Source: Favolaschia claudopus (taxonomy: Eukaryota; Basidiomycota; Agaricomycetes; Agaricales; Mycenaceae). From it: 64,000 nucleotides of DNA. Made by a program: the position numbers and the translations under genes. The stretch covers positions 496,001 to 560,000 of the forward strand of contig JAWWNJ010000033.1 in the NCBI GenBank assembly GCA_037176885.1. The letters are read 5' to 3'. Every line of letters starts with the position of its first letter. Position 1 is the stretch's first letter. Positions 1-11,430 of this stretch are shown piece by piece. Under the pieces are notes generated by a model. It was given only the letters and a program-made list of their open reading frames with translations, was not told where the DNA came from and did not search any database.

Positions 1-2860
1 CGGTAGGATACAGCCCCCGCGAGCTGGCACCTGTCTGGAGGTCTGATCGTCGCTGCATGGACATGCGGACGACGGCTTTGGAACACGCCGTCATTGACTA
101 TGACCTCTGCCAGCGCCGCCGCTAACGAGTTCTCTCAACTCATTCGCACGGCCGCCACCGGCGGACTCATCCAAACGACTTCGACGTTGGTTTCCTGGGT
201 TCTCTCGAGATGACAGATCAGGGTTCCGGTTCCCTCGCGCCCTCCACCGCGCTCAGACGATCTTAATCCGATCGGCCGGGTTATTGAAGCGCATCGCAGG
301 ATTCGAAGGATGAGCGGGTAGAAGGTTGTAGGCAACGCTGCTAGCGCGCAGCCTCTATGGGGGTTTGATTCGTCCGCGAACGCCCCCAACGAGGCGCGTC
401 TTTTCTTTCTTTTCCAGATTCGTGATCTCTCCTTAACTATCTCTTTGTTCTCGTTTCCGCTGGGCGCCTATGTCTTCGTTTGATTGGCGCACTTCTACGC
501 GGTCCTTTCTGGAGGCGGCATCCTCCAACTCTGGGACTGTCCACCCGGCTTCTGTCACGCATGCCAGTTGCGGCTCTTCCGCTCGTGTTGTTCCTCTCCC
601 ATCCACTCTCGGTCTCGTCACATGCGAATAGCAAAGCGAATCGACTCACAGCTTTCTCTGTCCTTCCTCGACAATTCCGTGCGGTTCACAGCAACTAGAC
701 GACTCTGCGCCTCGATTACAAGCTGAAATTGGATATGGATGGGGGGCGAATTAGCTTTTGGTGACGATCAAGCAGGACATCAAAGAAGATTCGTTCCTCC
801 GGCTTTGGCAACTCCGTCGGATGCGCCTGGTATAGGGTTGATATGCCAATCAACAGAAGGGACTTCGCGAGTATTCGGTCGCTCTTCCGTTGATGGAGTA
901 GTCGATGTGCCTGAGTATTCGGCTCTTCGACGACTCCTGCATCTCGAGGAGAAATTTCCTGCCTGGATGGTTTGGCGACGCTAACGCGAAGCCTCAACGG
1001 GGGTTTGCATCGGCAATGATCACCCCCGCGAGGCGAGTCCTTCCAAAGTTCTGTTCCATGATTCAGCTCTGACCTTAAAATCTCTCTCCCCTTTCCATCA
1101 ACGAGACAAACTCTCTTCAATTTCACTGGCTCAGCCTCATGCATGCATTCCTCACCACTCCGCCTGCATTCCCTACGGCCATCACACCCTCAGTCACACT
1201 TTAGCCCACCACAGCCCACCTCTAGCTTCTTAGAATGGGGGGCTAGCTTTTTCTGGTGGGTTCCGAAAGCACCCGATCTCGCTCTCTTGGTCAATCGCTG
1301 CAATCGGCTTCTTTCGTGGGGGGCACTAGGGGTAGGATAGGTATGGATGGGAGCATGGCGACTTAGGATGGTCGTGGTGTGGTATGGTACTGGTTGCGCA
1401 GTGACCAGGGCCTGGAGCGGAATCTGAGGGACACCGGAGATGGAGGCGTAGTGGATGCATAGCAGTCTGCGGAGATGGAATGGAGGCGTCTCGAAGGTGC
1501 AGTGCAGGGCAAAATTTTTCCTCTCATTTTTTCTCCCACCTTCCCTCCCTTCGCACATGTTCTTTTCCTTGCAGCTCAAGAGTGGGGGGCTCTGTAAGGT
1601 ATCATATACGTATTTTCTTTACTCTTTTAGCTACAAGTCACATGTACTCAGGTCACATGATTATTATCACTTTTACCTCTACCAAATCACCCAATTCGCC
1701 TCCTTAGCTTTCGTTGAGTAACTCCGAAGCTCTGTGAGAGGCACGGGTGCTGGATAGTCGTATCTTTGCCTTGCCTAGGCTCTAATTGAGGCTCTAGGCG
1801 CGAGGCATTACTTCTCTGACTTATACAGCTGTTTCCACTGATCTTTACAGATCACCCTCTCAGTCGACTCCAGTCCTCTCGTTTTCGAAGGATTGAAGAG
1901 AACTACGCCTGGGAGCTTGAGAATTCGACTCTCTGTAGTTCTCTGCGAGCTTGACCGTTCAAGAAAGGGTCTTTACCACAAAATAAGGCTTTTCCACTCC
2001 CGCCAGGGATACCGTTAGACAGTGACCCTCGTAAGCGCTCCTGGAGCCTTACATATTGTAGCGTCCCGTAGACATATTGGAAAGCAGCAGGCTGATAGCA
2101 TTCCTTCCATTCATATCACACTGACATCTCACATTTGATATACTTAATTGCGTTATCATGATCACATTTGGATACAGAGGGAGAAATGAACTGTGGCGGA
2201 AATGTATATACATCGTACAGAGAAGAATCCATTATGCACAGTGACCTCCAATCACACCCAGCAAAGCTCACCTGCTCACCATAATGTTCTGCCCTCCCGA
2301 AGAGCTTGACAGTGAAGCAGCTGCGCTGTACAAACTTTGGCTGAGGTTAACGGTGGCATATTTAAAGAAAACACCATACACACACCTTATTCCCGTTGCC
2401 ACCTATAACAATTGAAATCAGGAAAGTAAGAGCTGTTGGTATGTCAGTTATGGGGAGAGCCGCAATGATATGCAGACGCACCAGGGTGTATGCGAGAGAG
2501 CAGGAGCTTGAGAGCGCAGGGTGGCAGGGGATCTATCAGCAAAATCAGACCAAGCTCAGGCCGAAGGAGGATGGAGAAGTTACATGGCAGATTGGGTTAA
2601 CTCAGAAGAGAGCGAGAAATTGAGTGGTGGAGGAGACGGTGGCAAGGAGGATGGTGGTGGTGGGAGAGGGAGAGGTGTGGTGCGGTGTTTGTGACGTGTC
2701 AACCTTATAACCGAGCCGGAAGTGGCCGGAGAAGACCGCGGGCTTGATGTGAGAACAATGGCCGCCGGACATGCGAAATTTACGCAAGTGGCCTGATTTG
2801 CATCCAGTTGGCGCTTCAGTCCACACGCCAGGGAGATGTCACACATCACACGCGAACTCA
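1..2860. other. No gene recognised; non-coding accessory DNA
   Basis: Neither strand carries an open frame with a domain I recognise; all frames are short and compositionally poor. The stretch holds a duplicated hairpin (listed separately), a small hairpin with 9-bp arms (GAGAACTAC at 1898-1906 and its complement at 1935-1943) and a purine-rich low-complexity tract near 2610-2680. Nothing here supports a host gene. Confidence 0.5.
351..1034. repeat. Two copies of a conserved hairpin unit (351-395 and 991-1034)
   Basis: Each copy can fold with a GCCTC...GAGGC outer stem and a GGGGG...CCCCC inner stem around a loop of about 20 nt. Stem bases are conserved between the copies (351-355/391-395 and 991-995/1030-1034; G5 at 359-363 and 999-1003), while the loops differ. 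Both are followed by pyrimidine-rich sequence. Conserved stems with variable loops suggest the fold, not just the sequence, was duplicated. Confidence 0.5.
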
Positions 2861-2869
2861 ACATCACAT

Positions 2870-3075
2870 TCCGTCGGTGGTGTAGTCTTGTGTTTACCGC
2901 GCCCTTCTGACCGCGTAAGAACCTTATTATGTAATCTTATATAAGCAGAATTCACGGCGCGTTTATCTTGCTCCAGAGACGCGTTTTCTGTTCAAATTTT
3001 TGGTAGATTTTAATCATAATAGTCCGAACTACAATTCTATGTGCTTAGATTTGCTGGGACTGCCGCAGATAGTTG
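2870..3075 (+). repeat. Possible solo or truncated LTR upstream of the gypsy RT relic
   Basis: A TATA-like element (cttatataag, 2936-2945) lies in an AT-shifted block that is followed at about 3074 by ttggcgctgg, which could be a primer-binding-like stretch. The gypsy RT fragment lies about 260 bp downstream on the same strand. The ends are not defined by a second copy in this window, so the LTR call is an inference. Confidence 0.25.
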
Positions 3076-3335
3076 GCGCTGGAGGCTCGTGACTTTCGGC
3101 CGAAGGCCTTCGGACGAGCAGAAAAAACTTGCAACTTATCAAAAATGCTTGAATAAAATTCATTTGAAGACCCAGAGACATTCCAGAACGCTACAATAGG
3201 CTTCCTATTGCTGAAATTGGAGAAAATACCGAGAGGAAGTAAGGGAAATGAGAGTTCGGCGATTTCCGGCTTATATAAGATTACCTAATAAGCTTCTTAC
3301 AGGAGAACCATACAATTCAATCTGCTCGTGATGAG

Positions 3336-3998
3336 TTGATTGAATATGCAAAGCCGATTTGCAAGAAAGCTGCGGAAACATCTTTGCCGCCTTTGCGCGC
3401 GATCAGTCACACAATTCCTCTCATTGATGAGACGAAGATACCACCGTGGAGACCGTCTCGGTGTCCCGAGGCTCTTCGCCCTCAATGGGATGGGAAGCGC
3501 CGGAATTACTTGAAGACTGGGCGCTGGAAAGTGACCAGCTCGGGGAATACTGTTCCCATGCTGTTGATTCCAAAAGCTAAGACCAACCCGCCGAAACTAC
3601 GGACCGTGGTTGACCTGCGAGCCCGCAATAAGAACACTCACAAATTGTCGTCTCCACTTCCGGACATGGAAGGTATTTTGCGCCGAGTTGCTCGGTGTAA
3701 ATATCGGTCTCTAATTGACGGACAGGATGCCTATGAGCAAATTCGGATTATTCCAGAGCATGTTGACCGTACCACGGTAACTACTCCTGATGGGAATATG
3801 GTCAGTCTGGTTATTCAGATAGGCGACTGTAATGCGCCGGCGACGTACCAATCTTTAATGAACTACCTATTTTCGGATTTCATTGGAAGATTTATGGATG
3901 TATATCTTGACGATATCATCATCTACTCTGAATCGTTAGACGAGCACATCAAGCATGTCAAAGCAATTATTAGTGGAACTCCTGATTCACGTAAATGA
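3336..3998 (+). pseudogene. Ty3/gypsy reverse transcriptase fragment
   Basis: The 220-codon frame covers the fingers and palm of a gypsy-type reverse transcriptase: a PMLLIPKAK strand, the LRTVVDLRARN motif, the SLIDGQDAYEQI motif with the first catalytic Asp, and FMDVYLDDIIIYSES carrying the catalytic DD pair. Protease lies missing upstream and the thumb, RNase H and integrase are missing downstream, where similarity stops near 3965 just before the stop. It is therefore a dead fragment of a retrotransposon pol gene, possibly linked to the LTR-like block at 2.9 kb. It has no visible relation to the DIRS element that follows. Confidence 0.85.
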
Positions 3999-4005
3999 TG
4001 ATCTC

Positions 4006-4366
4006 TTCCGGCGGAAAGACTGCGATGCAGTCAAGGAATGTCAGCATTGAGGCCCATTCTCCAGTCAGACAAAGTGAAACAAGGTCGAGGGGGATGAGCT
4101 CACGCAGAGTAGTCGACGGTAAGATAACCTTCGGGAGGGGCGCAATCAAAGGGGAACGAGTAGGTTTTGCCCTTGAGGACCAGACGAAATCCAATCTCTG
4201 CAAATGTGGTGATGGTGAGACAGCGGAATGATAGTGCATAGAGACACTCACCTTCAGGTACATCTCGAGTTGCAATTTTGGGCAGTCCGCTGTCGGCGAG
4301 AGTCTTCTCAATGGTATCGGGCACAACAACAACCGACACGACACACCGCATTAGGACAGGTGACAT
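4006..4366 (-). pseudogene. Fragment of an unidentified intron-containing gene
   Basis: Reading leftward from an ATG at 4366, a hydrophobic start (VSVVVVPDTIEKTL) leads into a coding stretch interrupted by two good introns. The first is at 4198-4251 (54 bp, GTGAGT...GCAG) and the second at 4020-4103 (84 bp, GTGAGC...GCAG). The middle exon reads EIGFRLVLKGKTYSFPFDCA and continues to YLTVDYSA, then VFPPEEI before the coding signal is lost at the gypsy RT border. I do not recognise the family. The intron structure argues for a real gene, cut at its 3' end. It could be host or transposon-derived. Confidence 0.45.
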
Positions 4367-4384
4367 AAGGAATCAAAGCCGACA

Positions 4385-4544
4385 CATTCTGATCAAAAGC
4401 GACACTTTCCGTGATTTGGGTCCCCGCCCGTCTTCTCTCTCTAGCATATCACCTCTGTGGTCGTCGTCGTCGCTCGCGCGGCGCTCCGCGCCGCGCTCGC
4501 TCCTCCTCCTCCCATTCTGATCAAAAGCGACACTTTCCGTGATT
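4385..4544. repeat. 32-bp direct repeat flanking a GC-rich hairpin
   Basis: The 32-bp sequence starting cattctgatcaaaagcgaca occurs at 4385-4416 and again at 4513-4544 with no mismatch that I can see. Between them sits a perfect hairpin with 9-bp arms (GCGCGGCGC, 4476-4484; complement at 4488-4496) and a 3-nt loop. A shorter direct repeat, atgactgccgaaggcc, follows twice at about 4580 and 4611. The block lies just upstream of the DIRS gag and may be part of that element's left end, but this is an inference. Confidence 0.6.
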
Positions 4545-4646
4545 CCTGACAGTTCCGCGGACATGGATCAATTACTACAATGACTGCCGAAGGCCCGGAG
4601 AATCTCGGCCAATGACTGCCGAAGGCCAAAAGAACGCGGTATCGAG

Positions 4647-5296
4647 GAGTTAGGGCAAGCGGAGCGGCCCGCCCGTCATGCGCGCTGGACCGCTCACTTC
4701 GGCTACTTCAGTAACGTGCAGGACGCCGAGAAGAACTTCCCGGCTATCCGAAACACCGACATCGCCCTCCGAAAGCGATACGTGTCCACTCCTTTCGTCT
4801 TCAGCCGTCACTTATACGACCGAGAACTCTCATGGACCTGCGCATCAGAGAAGCCATGACACCCGCTCGGCCCGCGGACCCTCCCCAGCTCCCAGCTCCC
4901 AACGGAGGAGGGCGCGGAGCACCCGCTGCTCGTCGGGGAGGTGGGGGAGGAGGCCGAGGCGGCGGAGGAGGTCGAGGCGGTGCCCCCTTTCAGAGAGGCA
5001 ACGGCGGTGACCCCTCGACCGTCGTCTGCCTTGTCTGCGCCACACGAGGCCATTTCTACGACCGTTGCAGCGCCCAGTCCTTTTCTGACGGCATCCCGCT
5101 CTATTGCTCCCTCCGCGGCGGCGATATTTATCCGCCGGGACAAAACGAAGCATTATGCAGAGCTTGGAACGCCAAGGGAGCACCTGCCGCCTGCTCGCGC
5201 GACCCAACCCAGCGCTTACATGCCTGCACCTTCTGCGGAAGCAAAAACCATCATTCCTTCTCGTGGACCTGCCGCGCCAACCCCCCCGCCAACTGA
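4647..5296 (+). pseudogene. DIRS gag-like nucleocapsid protein, frame-broken
   Basis: The first part (from 4647, reading LGQAERPARHARW) and the second part (from about 4832) are in different frames, with the switch near 4825. The second part has a Gly/Arg-rich linker (roughly GGGGGGRGGGGGRGG) and a CX2CX4HX4C zinc knuckle, CLVCATRGHFYDRC. A second Cys/His cluster, CTFCGSKNHHSFSWTC, follows. Zinc knuckles of this kind bind the element's RNA in retrotransposon Gag proteins. The frame stops at 5296 and the RT reading begins in another frame. Confidence 0.65.
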
Positions 5297-5304
5297 TACT
5301 CGCA

Positions 5305-6657
5305 GTGAAGTCGATTCTTTCTTGTCATCTTGCTGGCCGCCAGCTCACGTGCAACGTCTTGAAACTCTGAACCGCATCTGTACCCCCTACGACGCTGACG
5401 CTTTCGAATCCCTTCTTGATAGACACAACCTCACGGTCCGGTACCCCGACCTCGTCCGTAACCTTCGCCGCGGTTTTCCTATGGGCGACTTTCCTCCTCT
5501 TGCTGAAACTGTGATCTTTCCAAACCATGTCTCCACGGCTCATCACGACGACTTCATTAATACCCAAGAGGAGGTCGCCGCGGGCAGGATGTCCGGTCCC
5601 TTATCCGTCACCGAGGTGGAAACAATCACAGGCCCTTTTCAATGCTCCCCGACTATCATCTCTGTACAACAGCAGGCGCCAGGCGAGCCTGACAAGCTCC
5701 GCTTCTGCCGTCACCTCTCAAAGGGCGACGCAACTAGACCTTCCACGAACTCGCACGTCGACAAGGAGAAGTTTCCAACGAAATTCGACTCCGCTGCGCG
5801 TATTGCAGAGATCGTAAGTCTTCTCTCCTTACCCTTACTCGTCTCCTTTGGAGCTTCGTCCCCGCCTACCCCTCACTTCCTTTCTGCTCGCGCTAAACGC
5901 GCTCTTGATTTCTTCGTACGCTCGTACCCCCCTTCGTACCAAACTCAGCGGCTTACCCTGTTGAATTTCGCGCGGCAAGGATGCCGAGATCAAGTACGAG
6001 GAATAGGTTTGCGATCACACTATGGTTAGATAGACTGTGTGTTAGGGCAAACAGATGCCCTACACTGTAGATTCAGTCTGGTATTTATACTACAGTAGGT
6101 ATTCTAGCTAATTCTACTATGTTCTGCAAATGTGAGTCAAAAGAATATTCTAGACAGTTCGCGAGGAGGTGCGTCACAGCCCCAGAATTCCAACATACCC
6201 ATACCCCATACCGTTCTCTCCTACCCGGACATGTACCCTTTCGTGCTGACATACTCATACCCACGCTCATACTCATACCCCTACCCTACATCAGGTCGCC
6301 ACTGCCCCACCCGGCGCGCAAGCGATGGTCATTGACATCGCGAAGTTCCACCGCACATGCCCAATCCTCCCGGCTCACAAAGCGTGGTTTGTTGTCAAGG
6401 GCCCGAAGGGTTTCTACATCGACCACAACACCCCTTTCGGCTGCAGCTCCTCTAGCGGAAACGCGGGGATGATTGGCGGCGCGGTCATGGATATATGGGA
6501 AGGCGAAGGAGTCTCCGCTATGGCGCGCTACGAAGACGAGAAGACGACATCGGTATCTTCCGCTTCCCTACTCGCATACTCACCGACCCCACGTCCCGCC
6601 TCACTTCCTTCTCTAACCCCTACGACATGCACGACGCCCTTCAACGCATAGCACCGA
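5305..6657 (+). pseudogene. DIRS reverse transcriptase, N-terminal part with intron
   Basis: Exon 1 (about 5305-5813) reads from VDSFLSSCWPP through FCRHLSKGDATRPSTNSHVD to FPTKFDSAARIAEI. It joins across a 481-bp GT...AG intron (5814-6294) to exon 2, which begins VATAPPGAQAMVIDIAKFHR and reaches the palm. Exon 2 contains GFYIDHNTPFGCSSSSGNAG and the active-site Tyr-Glu-Asp at 6529-6537. There an 8-bp unit, gaagacga, is present twice in tandem (6532-6547). With one copy the frame would read YEDDIGIFRF; with two it shifts out of frame. At about 6657-6664 the coding jumps to the RNase H side, so the thumb region appears deleted. Confidence 0.7.
5814..6294 (+). other. Spliceosomal intron inside the DIRS reverse transcriptase
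   Basis: The donor is atc|gtaagt at 5814 and the acceptor is catcag|gtcgcc at 6294. Joining the flanks restores a continuous RT reading (AEI then VATAPPGAQ). The intron is rich in TACCC-like tracts, has stops in the readable frames, and holds a small inverted repeat near 6043-6062 (agggca...tgccct). No typical 50-bp intron is nested inside. An insertion that happens to use splice-like ends is the alternative. Confidence 0.6.
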
Positions 6658-6663
6658 CGCGAC

Positions 6664-7302
6664 TCGTACCTTCCAGCGCTCTCTTCCTTCGTGGCTTCCT
6701 TCAAGGGCAACACATTCGCAGCCCGTCACCCGCCTCCGTCCATCTTCACTGCCCTCGATTGGTGGGATGCTACACTGTCCAACCCCTCCGCCTTCCGCAC
6801 CATCATCGCCCGTGGGCCTCTCGCCGACCTCGGTCTCTTCGTCGACGCATCAACCGACTGGGGGATAGGCATTCTTCTGAAGAACCGTTGGGACGCATGG
6901 CAAGGCATCGGCGCTTGGAAAGGCGGTTCCCGCCACATCGGTTGGCTCGAGACTGTCGCGCTGGAACTCGTCATCTACGCGATTGAGGAGGAAGGCTTAC
7001 ATGACGCTTACCTACGGGTTCACTCCGATAACCAGGGCGTCATCGGCGCGTTCGACAAGGGGCGCAGTCGGAACCACGAGATGAATCTCAGCATTCGGCG
7101 CTCACACTACGTCTTGGCCGCCCGCAATATCACCCTCGACCTCGTTTACATCCCCTCCGCGAACAACCCAGCTGATCCCATCTCTCGTGGGTCCCTACCA
7201 CCTGCACTATCTCGCTTACCTCCCAAATTTGACCTACCTAATGATCTCGCACCTTACTTCCGTCGCGTTCAGACCGCGCTGCCTACCCATACTTACCTCT
7301 GA
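6664..7302 (+). CDS. DIRS RNase H domain
   Basis: After the deletion junction the frame reads SYLPALSSFVASFKGN, typical of the RT-RNase H connector. It then gives the RNase H core: LGLFVDASTDWGIGILL with the first acidic residue, LETVALELVIYA with the Glu, and VHSDNQGVIGAFDKG with the next Asp. The C-terminal SANNPADPISRG motif follows. These are the residues that degrade the RNA strand during reverse transcription. The frame ends at 7302, about 190 bp before the recombinase start. Confidence 0.75.
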   Translation, partial: SYLPALSSFVASFKGNTFAARHPPPSIFTALDWWDATLSNPSAFRTIIARGPLADLGLFVDASTDWGIGILLKNRWDAWQGIGAWKGGSRHIGWLETVALELVIYAIEEEGLHDAYLRVHSDNQGVIGAFDKGRSRNHEMNLSIRRSHYVLAARNITLDLVYIPSANNPADPISRGSLPPALSRLPPKFDLPNDLAPYFRRVQTALPTHTYL

Positions 7303-7494
7303 CCTACCCTCTTACCTCTGCTTACCCCTCCTGTTGTACCTAAAATTACTTCTTGGCACCATTCAGCTGAAAGCCAGCTTTGCGTCGGGCATACTTACCC
7401 GCCACAGTCAGACGCGTGACATCACACCGTGACTCGTTACCGCCGCTCGTTCTTCCCTCATCGACTTTAACCCTTAACTCGCTACCCACACGCG

Positions 7495-9060
7495 ATGCTA
7501 CCCCGACTCAAGTTCAGGGACGAGCCGCCCCCTCAGCCCGACACACCCTCGCTTCCCCTGCCCACTCTCCGTCCCAGGCTCACGTTCCCCAACGATCCGC
7601 CTCCCACTCCCACTCCCGCTCTCCCACCTAACCCCGTCCTCGCACCAAGAAACACAGCCTCGGTTCCCCTACCTACTCTCCGCCCAAGACTCACATTTCC
7701 CAACGACCCACCTGCCACGCCCTACCCCGCCTTTTCGCCTAACCCCGTCCTCGCACCAAGAAATCTTCTCCGGCTTCCTGATGGCATTCCTCCGGCTCCT
7801 CGTCGCCCTGCCAAGGCAGCTCAAGCTGCACCATCTCCGCCGTTCCCTACTCTTGTCGCCCCCAAGAAACAGACGGCTCCCCGGAAGCCTAAGGAGGGAA
7901 ACGAGATAGCTAACAACGATCTCCGCCCACACGTCCTCGCGGCAGACCGTCTACGTTGTTGGAGCTCACCTTTCGGCAAGGAACACGATGCTAAGATCCG
8001 CCAGAACCTCCCCGAAGAGGTCGTCGACAAAACTTACGCCACGCTTTTCGCCTCCCTCGCCCCCGACACTCAGTCCAACTACGCGGCGGGCATCCTACGA
8101 TTCCACCAATTTTGTGACCGCCACAAAATTCCGGAGCGCGCGCGCATGCCGGCCTCGCACTTCCTCCTCGCAGCTTTCATCTCAAATTTTGTAGGCTCAG
8201 TCGGCGGCGGTACCGTCAAGTCCTGGATGTCCGGCATCAAGGCTTGGCACGACCTGAACGGCGCCCCTTGGGAGGGAGACGAGCGTTGGGTAGAACTCGC
8301 ACGCCGCACAGCTAACAAAGAAGGCACCGCGTTCAAGCGCGAACAACGCGGCCCCGTCACCGTTGAGCACCTCCCCGCCCTCAAAGTTTCCCTTGACATC
8401 TCCAAACCTTTCGACGCCGCCGTGTGGGCACTAGCCACCGCTGCGTTTTGGGTCTGCAGACGTCTCGGAGAGCTCACCGTCCCCTCGGCAGACAAATTCG
8501 ACCCCAAATATCACGTCACACGTTCCGCAAAGCGCCGACACTTCGTGCACACCTCGACCTCTGCCACCACCATCGCTATCCCTTGGACAAAATCTACCCG
8601 CGAACGTGGCGGCACCCTTACCTTGACGGCTCGCGATGACGATCTCTGCCCCGTAAAAGCTTTGAACAATCACTTCCACGTCAACGCCCTCGCCCCCGAG
8701 GATGTCCCCCTCTTCGCTTTCTCCTCCGACGGCTTCTGGTCCCCGATGACCAAGGATTGGTTCCTTCGCCGCTGCACTGACATCTGGAAGGACAAGAGTC
8801 TCCAGCGTGTCTTCGGCCACAGCTTCCGCATCGGCGGTTCCACTGAACTGCTCCTTGCCGGCGTCCCTTGTGACGTGGTGGCTGCTCTTGGTGGTTGGAC
8901 CTCTCTAGCCTTCCTGCTCTACTGGAGAAAAATCGAGCACATCATTCCCATGAATATCGGAAAAGCGTACAACAAGAAGAGGCTGGAGGAAGTTGCACAA
9001 GCCTTCGAGGCCTTCCGGGTCGCCCACAACATCACAATCGTCAACGCTGACAGCCTATGA
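7495..9060 (+). CDS. Tyrosine recombinase of the DIRS element (521 aa)
   Basis: The frame starts at an ATG at 7495 and is uninterrupted. The N-terminus is proline-rich and carries a 35-residue segment twice (about residues 19-53 and 56-90, period 37 aa / 111 bp). The core-binding region (residues about 170-290) is followed by the catalytic domain. Arg in CRRLGEL (about R322), the HxxR box HSFR (H442, R445), and the nucleophile in FLLYWRK (Y476) after a GGW box are all present. This enzyme would cut and rejoin the circular DNA intermediate during integration. It is the only apparently intact enzyme of the element; whether it is expressed cannot be seen. Confidence 0.9.
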   Translation: MLPRLKFRDEPPPQPDTPSLPLPTLRPRLTFPNDPPPTPTPALPPNPVLAPRNTASVPLPTLRPRLTFPNDPPATPYPAFSPNPVLAPRNLLRLPDGIPPAPRRPAKAAQAAPSPPFPTLVAPKKQTAPRKPKEGNEIANNDLRPHVLAADRLRCWSSPFGKEHDAKIRQNLPEEVVDKTYATLFASLAPDTQSNYAAGILRFHQFCDRHKIPERARMPASHFLLAAFISNFVGSVGGGTVKSWMSGIKAWHDLNGAPWEGDERWVELARRTANKEGTAFKREQRGPVTVEHLPALKVSLDISKPFDAAVWALATAAFWVCRRLGELTVPSADKFDPKYHVTRSAKRRHFVHTSTSATTIAIPWTKSTRERGGTLTLTARDDDLCPVKALNNHFHVNALAPEDVPLFAFSSDGFWSPMTKDWFLRRCTDIWKDKSLQRVFGHSFRIGGSTELLLAGVPCDVVAALGGWTSLAFLLYWRKIEHIIPMNIGKAYNKKRLEEVAQAFEAFRVAHNITIVNADSL

Positions 9061-10908
<1,848 letters not shown>

Positions 10909-10929
10909 GGCGGTCCAGTCAGAACTGAG

Positions 10930-10978
10930 TGGGTACGGGCACTGCCTGTGCCGAAAGCGGCAGCTTTGTACTTGTTTG
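10930..10978 (+). repeat. Left 49-bp terminal inverted repeat
   Basis: Perfect inverted match to the right end. The repeat contains two overlapping small palindromes: GGCAC-tgcct-GTGCC and TGCCG-aaag-CGGCA. Such palindromes inside a terminus are plausible binding sites for the transposase. The repeat begins TGGG; the right end finishes CCCA. Confidence 0.85.
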
Positions 10979-11183
10979 GTTTGCAGAGGCCTTTGGTTCC
11001 AATCTTGCAAAGGTTTCACCGCCCGAAAAACGGGCTGTATCTCTGAGTAGTACTGAAGTAAAATGTTCATAAGAGGCATTAAAATAAAAGTTATCCCTTT
11101 TGGGACACCCTCCCTCACCCTTCATCTCAAACCTGCTGCATTTCTTCAACACTAAACCACTTCAAGAGGAAGACAAAGGAATT

Positions 11184-11429
11184 TTACAAATTCAAGGGAT
11201 AAGATCTGAGGACGCTTGCCACTGGAGTATTTCTCCGCAAAGTTGAAACGTTACAGTGTGTTTTGAATAAATGATGGATTTTATACTGCCAGCTCTCGAA
11301 ACTCGTGAGGTCACAGATGTCACACTTGTGATTCTTCTGCACGACGCGTATCTTCTCATCGGCTGGCCTCTCATACTGCTCTCTGTCGACGTTTCTGGCT
11401 TCGGTATCTTTGCTTTGATGTCCTTGCAC
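11184..11429 (-). other. Antisense frame with a C2H2 zinc-finger-like motif
   Basis: Between the left terminal repeat and the plus-strand gene, the minus strand reads HKCDICDLTSFESWQYKIHH and on to LFKTHCN, a CX2CX12HX5H arrangement that fits a C2H2 finger. The open stretch is only about 80 codons, has no ATG at its head and stops at 11184. It could be an exon of a small divergent accessory gene of the transposon, a captured host fragment, or chance. I see no second finger. Confidence 0.3.
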
Positions 11430-11430
11430 A

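Noticed and set aside
716..1579. Frames of 129-142 codons
   Set aside because: No start context, intron or recognisable domain; composition typical of chance frames.
4373..4629. Remaining C-terminal exon of the MYST gene on the far side of the DIRS element
   Set aside because: I looked for the missing lobe on the minus strand near 4.0-4.6 kb and found no matching motif, so the border is not a simple insertion into one gene.
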